64,000 nt of DNA from assembly GCF_016615815.1 (NCBI RefSeq), contig NZ_CP067112.1, positions 682,001-746,000 on the forward strand, read 5' to 3'. Position 1 is the stretch's first letter; each line of letters starts with the position of its first letter. The notes under the pieces are model-generated. The model was not told the DNA's origin. It ran no database searches and saw only the letters and a list, made by a program, of their open reading frames with translations. Source of the stretch: Luteimonas sp. MC1572. GTDB lineage: Bacteria; Pseudomonadota; Gammaproteobacteria; Xanthomonadales; Xanthomonadaceae. The translations under genes were made by a program, and so were the position numbers. Positions 23,298 to 30,732 of this stretch are shown one piece after another.

Positions 23298-25048
23298 ACG
23301 TCGCGGCGATAGCGTCCGTCGGCAAGCATGGCGTCCACGCCGGCGCTGCCGATGACCTCGCGCAACACGCCATCCACCCCGGGGGCCATGCCGGGCAGGC
23401 TGCCGCACACGTACACCGCTGCACCTTCGTCGACCCATGCGCGAAGCCGCGCCGCTTGTGCCTGCAGCGCATGCTGCACATAGCCGTCGTGCACGTCGGC
23501 GCGGCCGTCTTCCAGCGCGCCGGCGGGCAATACGGGCGCGGCGCCGTTGCTGGCGCGCGAGAACGCCAGGTCCAGGTGCGCCAGGTCACCGGCCTCGAGC
23601 CACGCGGCGATCTCCTCGCCGAAGTGGAAATCGCGATCGGCGTGGCGTTCGCCGAACAGAAGCCAGTTGCGTTGCGTGCCAGCTGCGATGCGCTCGGCGA
23701 GGTGCGCGCGCAGGCCGGCAATGCCGGTGCCGTTGCCGATCAGCAGCAGCGGCCGCGTCGTGCCGGGGCCGCGGAAGTTGCGGTTGGTGCGGATACGCAG
23801 CGCGACCGGGCCACCGATCGCTGCGTGGTCGCAGAGCCAGCCGCTGCCGATGCCCGGCGTGCCGTCCGGCTGCAGCATGCGCCGCAGCAACAGGCGCATG
23901 TCGCCCTCTGCGGGGATCGAGGCGATCGAGTATTCGCGGTGCGGGAGCGGCTGCAGCAGTGCCGCCAACGCGGCGGCGTCGAGGCCGGCCACGTCGGCGG
24001 GCTCGGGCAGGTGCGAGCGGGACAGCAGGTCGGCAACCGAGGTGGTGTCGGCAGTGCCGGTGGTCCCGGTGGCATCCGCCGTGCCTGCGGTCGCGGAGGC
24101 GTGGACCTCGGCGGTCGGGTCGAGATCCAGCGCCGCCAGCAACGCCGCTACCTTCGCAGGCGACTGGCGCGGCCCGACTTCGGCAATGTCGCCCGCGCGC
24201 CACGACGGCGGTGCGCCGGCGCGCGGAGCGAGGCGCACTTCGTACACGCTCGCGCCGATGCTGCCGGGGTTGAGTTCGGCGCGCCCCGCCAGTGTCCAGG
24301 CCTGATATTTGACGGGCGACCAGTCCGGGAGTCCGGTGGCGTCCGCTGCGACGCCCAGGTGGTGCTGCCAGTGGCGCAGCGCGGCGGTATCGCCGTTGTC
24401 GACTTCCACCAGGTCGAACAGGGGGCTGGCGCCGGCGGCGCGCAGCCAGCGCTCCAGTTGGTGGCCGAAGCCGCAGTACTGGCGATAGCTGCGGTCGCCC
24501 AGCGCGAGCACGGCGTATTGCAGGCCGGGCAGGGCGGCCGCGCGCTGCATCACGTCGCGGACGAAGGCAAGCGCCGGGTCGGGCGGATCACCTTCACCGG
24601 TGGTGCTGGCGATGAACAGCACGCGCTGCGCGGCCGCGAGCATGGCCAGGTCCACCTGCGCGAGTCCACGCAGGCGCGCGCCCTGGCCGGCGCTGCGCAA
24701 CGCAGCGGCGGTGCGGGCAGCGAGCTCCTCCGCATATCCGGTCTGGCTGGCGTGCAGCACCAGCCAGTCGCTGTCGCCGGCGCTTGCCTCCGACGCGGCA
24801 TCGGCTGCCTGGCGCGTGCGTGCCGTGCGTCGCGCGCGCCACAGGATGCCCGCCGTGGCCCCGACGTAGGCCACCGCCGCGAGCACGGCCAGCCAGCCGC
24901 GTGCCGTGGACGGCGCGGCGATCCACCAACGGTCGTCGTGAAGCGGCAGCAGCGCCAGCGCGATGCCGGCAAGCACGAACAGCGCGAGCCAGTTGCCGAG
25001 GCGGCCTCGGTCGCGTGTCGCGCCTTGCATTGCGCCCCGCGCGCTCAC
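23291..25048 (-). CDS. Membrane-anchored flavodoxin/FAD-NADPH reductase (CysJ-like), last gene of iron operon
   Basis: A 585-residue protein. Two membrane helices (about 18-36 and 52-71) anchor it; then a flavodoxin domain (95-235) with FMN loops SQTGYAEE (101-108) and STTGEGDPP (148-156); then a ferredoxin-NADP reductase half with FAD motif REYSIAS (371-377), NADPH loop LIGNGTGIAGL (436-446), VCGS (547-550) and terminal Tyr585. Electrons would go NADPH to FAD to FMN at the cytoplasmic face, then presumably to the PepSY membrane protein. An Ala/Thr-rich insert (about 311-340) splits the reductase part. GTG 25048 overlaps the apbE stop (GTGA); ATG 25030 is an alternative. Confidence 0.85.
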   Translation of the reverse strand: MSARGAMQGATRDRGRLGNWLALFVLAGIALALLPLHDDRWWIAAPSTARGWLAVLAAVAYVGATAGILWRARRTARTRQAADAASEASAGDSDWLVLHASQTGYAEELAARTAAALRSAGQGARLRGLAQVDLAMLAAAQRVLFIASTTGEGDPPDPALAFVRDVMQRAAALPGLQYAVLALGDRSYRQYCGFGHQLERWLRAAGASPLFDLVEVDNGDTAALRHWQHHLGVAADATGLPDWSPVKYQAWTLAGRAELNPGSIGASVYEVRLAPRAGAPPSWRAGDIAEVGPRQSPAKVAALLAALDLDPTAEVHASATAGTADATGTTGTADTTSVADLLSRSHLPEPADVAGLDAAALAALLQPLPHREYSIASIPAEGDMRLLLRRMLQPDGTPGIGSGWLCDHAAIGGPVALRIRTNRNFRGPGTTRPLLLIGNGTGIAGLRAHLAERIAAGTQRNWLLFGERHADRDFHFGEEIAAWLEAGDLAHLDLAFSRASNGAAPVLPAGALEDGRADVHDGYVQHALQAQAARLRAWVDEGAAVYVCGSLPGMAPGVDGVLREVIGSAGVDAMLADGRYRRDVY

Positions 25049-26082
25049 TGCGCGAGCACCGCGAGGAAGCTTGCGGTGGCGCGGACGCTTGCCGTGTTGC
25101 CGCCAGCCGCACCGGAGCCGCCGGCGTCATCGCCACCACTGATGACGAAGCGCGCGGCGATGCCGCGTGCCGTGGCGAAGTCGAAGCCGGCGTCTGCACC
25201 CATGACCGTCAGCGCCGTCGCCCAGGCGTCGGCGTGCAGGGCGTCATCGGCCACCACGGTGACGGCAGCCGGTGCGTGCGCCACCGGCGCCCCGCTGCGT
25301 GGATCGATGCTGTGCGCGAACACGCGGCCGTCGTGGGCGAAGCGATGCCAGTGGTCGCCCGATGTGGCGACTGCGCGGCCGTCGAGCGCGAGCACGCAGG
25401 GAGGCAGGGCGTCGCGGTCGTCGTCGCAGTCGCCCTCGTCGGGCCAGGCTTCAACCAGCACGCGCCACGGGCGGCCATCGGGCTTGCGGCCATAGCCGTA
25501 CAGTTCGCCGCCGACTTCGACCAGCGCCGCGGGCACACCCTGCGCGCGCAGCCAGGCGGCCACCGCGTCCACGCCATGGCCCTTGGCGATGCCCGACAGG
25601 TCGAGCGCCACGCCGCCCGCCTGCAGCGCGCGCTGCCCGGTTTCATCCAGCACCACGCGTCGCCAGCCGACGCGCGTGCGCGCGGCAGCGACCGCGGCCG
25701 CATCCGGGATTCGGCCGGCGCCGCCCGACGGGCCGAAGCCCCACAGGTCGACCAGTGGCGCGACGGTCGGATCACAGGCGCCGTCGCTGGCTTCGGCCAC
25801 GCGCAGTGATGCGCGCAGCACCTCGAAGAACGGCTGTGGCAGCGTTTGCCAGCTGCCGGCCGGCGCACGGTTGTAGCGGCAGAGGTCCGAGTCGAATTCC
25901 CAGCTGCTCATCTGCGCCACCACCCGGTCCAGCGTCGCCTGGATGCCGGCGTGCAGGGGATGCAGGTCGGCACCGGCCGCGGCCGCCAGGCTGACCTGCC
26001 AGCGCGTGCCCATGCTCTCGCCACCCAGCGCGTGGACCACCAGGCCCGACGCGGGTGCGGCCACGGTGCCCGCGACCGTCAT
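25045..26082 (-). CDS. apbE: ApbE-family FAD:protein FMN transferase, without visible export signal
   Basis: A 345-residue flavin transferase that attaches FMN covalently to Thr/Ser of target proteins. It has MGTRWQ (24-29), DLSGIAKGHGVDA (161-173; family DLGGIAKGYAVD), ATSGDHWHRF (239-248), HSIDPRSGAPV (257-267) and the metal-binding DAWATAL (285-291). Most ApbE proteins are exported lipoproteins; this N-terminus has no hydrophobic stretch or lipobox and no upstream start to add one, so it is probably cytoplasmic. It is coupled to the DUF4198 gene by TAATG and to the reductase gene by GTGA. Confidence 0.9.
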   Translation of the reverse strand: MTVAGTVAAPASGLVVHALGGESMGTRWQVSLAAAAGADLHPLHAGIQATLDRVVAQMSSWEFDSDLCRYNRAPAGSWQTLPQPFFEVLRASLRVAEASDGACDPTVAPLVDLWGFGPSGGAGRIPDAAAVAAARTRVGWRRVVLDETGQRALQAGGVALDLSGIAKGHGVDAVAAWLRAQGVPAALVEVGGELYGYGRKPDGRPWRVLVEAWPDEGDCDDDRDALPPCVLALDGRAVATSGDHWHRFAHDGRVFAHSIDPRSGAPVAHAPAAVTVVADDALHADAWATALTVMGADAGFDFATARGIAARFVISGGDDAGGSGAAGGNTASVRATASFLAVLAQ

Positions 26083-26888
26083 TACTGCGGCAGCACTTCC
26101 AGCGTGGCCACATAGCCGAGGCGGCGCGCGCCGGCCTGCGGGAGGCTCGGCTTGTCGTCCTGCAGCGAGGTTTCCAGCCAGTACATGCCGGCCTGCGGCC
26201 AGGTGACCGCGAACTCGCCGTTGGCGTCGGTGGTCACCAGGATCTCTTCCTGCGCATTGCGGTAGCGCGTGCCGCCGCGGGTGATCTCGAACTCGATGCC
26301 GGCGGCCGGCTTGCCGTCGGCGAGCATGCGGAAGCGCGCCTCTTCACCGGCGAACAGGTCGTTGGGGTGGGTGATGGCGACGAGCTCGAGGCCTTCGTTC
26401 GACGGCTGCAGCGCGGTGTCGTTGGGCGAGCCGTTGGTGACGAAGGTCTCCACGCGGCTCACGGTCTGCGTGACCTTCAGCTCCGCGGCGTCCTTCGGTA
26501 CTTCGGCGGCGAAGCTCGCGGCGTTGCCGCGCCAGCGCCTGGGCTTGCCTTCTTGCTGCCAGCTCGCGGTGAGTCCCGCGTTGACCACGGCGATGCGGTA
26601 CGTGCCCTGCTGCGTGAGTTCCAGGTCGAACACGCTGCGGTACTTGCCGGCGGCCGGGTTCTGCGCCTCCGCGCGGCTGCCGTCAGGCGCGGTGATCGCG
26701 AGGTTCTCGGTGCGCAACGGCACGTGGTTGAAATGGAACAGGTCGTTGGAGACCGCGGCGTCGACCGTGATCCACGGGTTGGTGCCGGCGATCACCGTCT
26801 GCGACGGCTGCAGCCACGCCTTGTGGGCGTGGGCGGTGAGCGGCAGGGCGGCGGCGAGCGCGAGGGCAAGCGCGAGGGTGTTCTTCAT
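26082..26888 (-). CDS. DUF4198 periplasmic protein
   Basis: A 268-residue exported protein (signal peptide 1-21, mature N-terminus near AHKAWLQP, typical of DUF4198). The family consists of beta-sandwich periplasmic proteins found beside TonB-dependent receptors and metal-transport genes; a direct activity is not established. The His-rich mature start (HAHKAW, FHFNH near 51-55) could bind metal. ATG 26888; stop TAA shares a base with the apbE ATG. Confidence 0.85.
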   Translation of the reverse strand: MKNTLALALALAAALPLTAHAHKAWLQPSQTVIAGTNPWITVDAAVSNDLFHFNHVPLRTENLAITAPDGSRAEAQNPAAGKYRSVFDLELTQQGTYRIAVVNAGLTASWQQEGKPRRWRGNAASFAAEVPKDAAELKVTQTVSRVETFVTNGSPNDTALQPSNEGLELVAITHPNDLFAGEEARFRMLADGKPAAGIEFEITRGGTRYRNAQEEILVTTDANGEFAVTWPQAGMYWLETSLQDDKPSLPQAGARRLGYVATLEVLPQ

Positions 26889-26928
26889 CGGGACGGTCTC
26901 CGGGATGTCGGGAATGGGGTCGGGTGGC

Positions 26929-27444
26929 TCAGGGCTTGACGGCCAGCGCGACGGCGCCGAGTTCGCTCATGCCCTGTGCCTTCCCGGACTGCGCCGACGT
27001 CGCCGGCCACTGGAAGGGAATCTTCAGCAGTTCGCGTCCGCCGACTTCGCGCGCCGCCTCGACCACCAGCGTGTAGCGGCCGGGCTTGAGCGCAGCCAGG
27101 CGCGGATCGCGCGCATCGACCTTGAGCGCGTGGCGGCCGGCAGGGCGCGTCGGTCCGGTCACGCCGTCCACCGGCACATCGAGCGTGCGGCCGGCCTTGC
27201 GCCACCACTGGCGCAGGTCGGGCAGCCACTTGGTGCCATGGCCTTCGTCGGTGTCCTTCATCATGTACCAGGCCGCGAGCGTGGCCGCGGCCTTGCCATC
27301 GGGGCCTTCCACGAACACCGCGACGTAGGGGCGGTGGTATTCGGCGACCTTGATCTGCGGGATCTCTATGTCGACGGTCATCTCCGCCGCGTGCAGAGGC
27401 ATGGCGAGCAGGCCGCCGAGGGCGATGGTGAGGGTCATGCGCAT
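26929..27444 (-). CDS. DUF2271 periplasmic protein
   Basis: A 171-residue exported protein (signal peptide [19 protein letters not shown]). Mature segments [32 protein letters not shown] and [12 protein letters not shown] match the DUF2271 family, which recurs with PepSY proteins in iron loci. Its function is unknown; a substrate- or metal-handling role in the periplasm is inference from context. It lies 40 bases upstream of the DUF4198 gene and 23 bases after the PepSY gene. Confidence 0.85.
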   Translation of the reverse strand: MRMTLTIALGGLLAMPLHAAEMTVDIEIPQIKVAEYHRPYVAVFVEGPDGKAAATLAAWYMMKDTDEGHGTKWLPDLRQWWRKAGRTLDVPVDGVTGPTRPAGRHALKVDARDPRLAALKPGRYTLVVEAAREVGGRELLKIPFQWPATSAQSGKAQGMSELGAVALAVKP

Positions 27445-27467
27445 GGGAAGGCCTCGCGCAATCGGGA

Positions 27468-28118
27468 TCAGTGGATGAAGAGCAGCGCGAGCAGCACCGG
27501 GACCACGAGCCCCAGGCCGACCCATGGCCAGGTTCCGGGCCGCTGGCGCGCGTGCATCTGCAGCAGGAACAGCCCGGTGACGGTGAACACGATGCAGGCG
27601 ATCGCGAACACGTCGATGAACCAGCCCCACGCGGGCCCGGCGTTGCGGCCCTTGTGCAGGTCGTTGAGGTATGAGATCCAGCCGCGGTCGGTGCGCTCGT
27701 ACTCGACCTCGCCGCTGGTCTTGTCGATTGCAAGCCAGGCATCGCGGCCCGGCCCCGGCAGCGACAGGTAGACCTCGTCCGCAGACCATTCTGCTTCGCG
27801 GCCGGCGACCGGCATGTCGAGTTCATCGCCGAGCCACGCGGCGAGCCCGGCGGGCAATGCCGCCTTGCCGTCTTCCTGCGTGGCGAGCAGCGGCAAGAGC
27901 GTCGACGGCAGCGCCACCTGGCGGTTGTCCACCGTCGGGCTGCCCTCGATGCTGCTGGCGTGGTTGAGCGTGATGCCGGTGACCGCGAACAGCAGCATGC
28001 CGACCAGGCACGCCGCCGAACTGATCCAGTGCCACTGGTGCAGCGTGCGCAACCAGAAGCCACGGCGCTGCGCCTGGGCGATGGAGCGTTCGGCGGGTGC
28101 GGTCATCGGCGGTCGCAT
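27468..28118 (-). CDS. PepSY-domain inner-membrane protein (putative siderophore-reductase component)
   Basis: A 216-residue protein with three membrane helices (about 31-51, 164-187, 197-214) and a periplasmic PepSY segment between the first two (WLAIDKTSGEVEYERTDRG). His residues at 27, 30, 53 and 155 (LHQWHW, LNHASS, LHKGRN) lie beside the helices and could be heme ligands, as in FoxB/FsrB-type ferric-siderophore reductases (inference). The start at 28118 is chosen because it forms TGATG with the receptor stop; ATG 28106 is an alternative four codons on. Confidence 0.82.
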   Translation of the reverse strand: MRPPMTAPAERSIAQAQRRGFWLRTLHQWHWISSAACLVGMLLFAVTGITLNHASSIEGSPTVDNRQVALPSTLLPLLATQEDGKAALPAGLAAWLGDELDMPVAGREAEWSADEVYLSLPGPGRDAWLAIDKTSGEVEYERTDRGWISYLNDLHKGRNAGPAWGWFIDVFAIACIVFTVTGLFLLQMHARQRPGTWPWVGLGLVVPVLLALLFIH

Positions 28119-30544
28119 CAGAAGCGGTAGTTCACCGACAGCCAGAGGCTGCGGCGCTTTTCCTTGACCGCGTAGTCGTCGACGCAGGTGTATTCGGCCT
28201 GGCTGGTGGCCAGCAGGCAGCTCTGCGAAACGAAGTCCTTGTCGGTCAGGTTGTTGATGCGCGCGTTGAAGGTGAGCGCATCGGTGGCCTTCCAGTTGGC
28301 GCCGAGGTGGAACACGGTGTAGTTGTCGTAATGGCGCACGGTGCGCTCGGACACGCTGGTGACGCCGGGCAGCAGGGTGTCGCGATAACGGTCGTAGCGG
28401 CCTTCGCCGATCAGCGACAGCGTCAGGGCGTCGGTTGCGCGCCAGCCCAGGTTGGCGTTGAGCATGTGCTCGGCCGGGTTGCCCGCGATCGGATTGCCGC
28501 GGTCGTCGCCGCTGGTCTGCTCGCTCCTGGTCCAGGTGTAGTTGCCGCGCAGCAGCCAGCGCTCGGACAGGTCCACGCGGCCCGCCAGTTCCACGCCGCG
28601 CGTCTCGGCGGACGCGATGTTGATCGACTGGCTGAAGGTGTTGTAGCCGAGCGCCGCCCAGCCGGGGCCGATGTCCACGCAGTAGCCGCCTCCCGCAGGG
28701 GCCACTTCGCAGTTGGGGATGTTGTCGCCGCTGGCGATCTTGTCCTCGAAGCGGTTGAAGAACAGCGTGGCGTCGAAGCCGTAGCGGCCGGCGTCGTGGT
28801 ACACGGCCAGTTCGTAGTTGCGGCTGGTCTCGGGCTGCAGGTCCGGGCTGCCCACGAACGGGCTCACGCCCTGGCCGCCGAAGCCGGTGATGCCGGGGAA
28901 CAGCTGGTCCGGGCGCGGGGTCTTGTAACCGGTGCTCACGCCGCCCTTGACCGTCCAGCGCTCGTTGGCGGCCCACACCAGGTAGGCGCGCGGGCTGACC
29001 TGGCTGCCGAACATGTTGTGGCGGTCGTAGCGCACGCCGAGGGTGGCGGTGAGCCGGTCGGTCAGCGCCCAGTTGTCCTCGGCGAACAGCGCCCATTGGC
29101 GATGGGTCTGGGTGGTGCCGTCGCGGAAGCCGGCGCCGTCCATGCCGAACACGCCGTCCTCCATATCGGTGTCGTTGTACTGGCCGCCGACGGTGACCTG
29201 GTGGTCGCCGAAGCCCATGTCCAGGCGGGTGTCGAGCACGTGGCCGTCCAGCTCCATGACGCGCATCGGCCGCGGCAGGAACGCCTCGAGCCGCGCGCGC
29301 TCCTCGGCGGTCAGGCCGCTCGAGGCGATGCCCGCCGCGCCGGTGCCGTTGTTGCAGTACGCGGCCTGGGCGCGTCGCGCGCAGACATCGTTCCACAGGT
29401 CCTGCAGCTCGCCGCGCTCGGCGATGGTCAACGGCAGTGAACGGCCGAGGTTGCTGGTGGTATGCCGCGTCAGGCTGGTCTGGCTGCTGCCGAACGCCCA
29501 GCGGCCGACGTGGGTCAGCGCGAGCTGGTCACGTTCGTAGCGCTGGTACGGCGTGTAGCCGACGCGCGGCTGCACGACGCGGCGGCTGCTGCCGTCGGCG
29601 AGCGTCGCGTTGCCGCTGCGCCACAAGCTGTCGATGCCGTCGAGCGTGCCGGTCTGGCCGCGGGTGTTGTCGTGCTTCTGGCGCGCGATGTCGTAGTCGA
29701 GCCACAGGTCGTGGTTTTCATCGGCGGTCAGCGACAGGCGGATGCCGGAGTTCCAGCTGGTGTTGGCGACCTGCTTGCCGCCGCCACCGAAGCCCAGGGT
29801 GCGCTCCCAAAGGCTGCCGTCGGGCAGCGGCAGCGGATCCCATTCGGGCATCGACTCGTCGATGTCGTACCAGCTGCCGCGCACGGTGAGTCCCAGCACG
29901 TCCTCCACCAGCGGGCCGCTGAGGTACACGTCCGTGGTGCGCGCATCGCCGAACTCGTCCTCCTGCTGCAGGGTGAAGCCCTGGGTGAAGGAGCCGGTCC
30001 ATTCCCGGCCGATGCGGCGGGTGATGATGTTGATCACGCCGCCCATGGCGTCGGAGCCGTACAGCGTGGACATCGGCCCGCGCACCACTTCGATGCGGTC
30101 GATCGCGTCCAGCGGCGGCATGAAGCTGAACTGCCCGCCGCCGAAGTTGTTCGGGTACAGCTGGCCGACATTGCTCTGGCGGCGGCCGTCGATCAGCACC
30201 AGGGTGTACTCCGAGGGCAGGCCACGCATGCTGATGCTGCCCTGGCCGTTCTTGTCGGTGGTTTCCATGCCCACGTCGATGCCCTCGACGTCGCGCAGCG
30301 CGTCGACCAGCGTGGTGTAGGGGCGCGCGGCAAGCTCTTCGCGGGTGATCACGCTGATGCTGGCCGGCGCTTCGGCGAGCTTCTGCTCGAAGCCGGTCGC
30401 GGTCACCACGACGCGGTCGAGGTCCACCGGGTCACCGACCGCGGCCGTTCCGGCGTACAGGGCTGGGGAGGAGAGGATGGCGGAGAGGGCGAGGGCGAGC
30501 GGGACAAGGCGCGAACGGGCGCGCGGGGAGGGCTGCGGCTGCAT
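28118..30544 (-). CDS. TonB-dependent outer-membrane receptor (FepA/CirA-type), first gene of iron operon
   Basis: An 808-residue receptor: signal peptide (to about 31), a TonB-box-like DRVVVTATG, plug domain with ISVITREELAARPYTTLVDALRDVEGIDV, RGLPSEYTLVLIDGRR and VEVVRGPMSTLYGSDAMGGVINIITRR-like spacing, then a 22-strand barrel ending in aromatic LSVNYRF. Cysteine pairs in extracellular loops (CARRAQAAYC, CEVAPAGGGYC, CLLATSQAEYTC) fit surface disulfides. The plug resembles catecholate-siderophore receptors, but the ligand is not certain. A Fur-like box lies about 80-100 bases upstream, and the next five genes follow closely on the same strand. Confidence 0.9.
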   Translation of the reverse strand: MQPQPSPRARSRLVPLALALSAILSSPALYAGTAAVGDPVDLDRVVVTATGFEQKLAEAPASISVITREELAARPYTTLVDALRDVEGIDVGMETTDKNGQGSISMRGLPSEYTLVLIDGRRQSNVGQLYPNNFGGGQFSFMPPLDAIDRIEVVRGPMSTLYGSDAMGGVINIITRRIGREWTGSFTQGFTLQQEDEFGDARTTDVYLSGPLVEDVLGLTVRGSWYDIDESMPEWDPLPLPDGSLWERTLGFGGGGKQVANTSWNSGIRLSLTADENHDLWLDYDIARQKHDNTRGQTGTLDGIDSLWRSGNATLADGSSRRVVQPRVGYTPYQRYERDQLALTHVGRWAFGSSQTSLTRHTTSNLGRSLPLTIAERGELQDLWNDVCARRAQAAYCNNGTGAAGIASSGLTAEERARLEAFLPRPMRVMELDGHVLDTRLDMGFGDHQVTVGGQYNDTDMEDGVFGMDGAGFRDGTTQTHRQWALFAEDNWALTDRLTATLGVRYDRHNMFGSQVSPRAYLVWAANERWTVKGGVSTGYKTPRPDQLFPGITGFGGQGVSPFVGSPDLQPETSRNYELAVYHDAGRYGFDATLFFNRFEDKIASGDNIPNCEVAPAGGGYCVDIGPGWAALGYNTFSQSINIASAETRGVELAGRVDLSERWLLRGNYTWTRSEQTSGDDRGNPIAGNPAEHMLNANLGWRATDALTLSLIGEGRYDRYRDTLLPGVTSVSERTVRHYDNYTVFHLGANWKATDALTFNARINNLTDKDFVSQSCLLATSQAEYTCVDDYAVKEKRRSLWLSVNYRF

Positions 30545-30626
30545 GGAGTCTCTGGAAGAGGGGCGGGTGCCGGAGGGCTCGCTTCGCTTGGCTGTCCGGT
30601 GGCCAGGTGGCCGCTTGCCCATCAAT

Positions 30627-30645
30627 TGTAATGAGAACCATTTCC
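30627..30645 (-). promoter_or_regulatory. Fur-box-like operator upstream of the iron operon
   Basis: TGTAATGAGAACCATTTCC matches 13 of 19 positions of the E. coli Fur consensus. It is an AT-rich island in otherwise GC-rich sequence, 83 bases before the receptor ATG, so ferric-uptake control of all six genes is likely. Confidence 0.65.
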
Positions 30646-30732
30646 ATATCGCAACTGGTTCGCATTTGCAGGGGGCATCGACCAGTACGGCAGGCCGCGT
30701 GCGGCTCCGGCACGTGCCGCCTTGCCCGCTGA

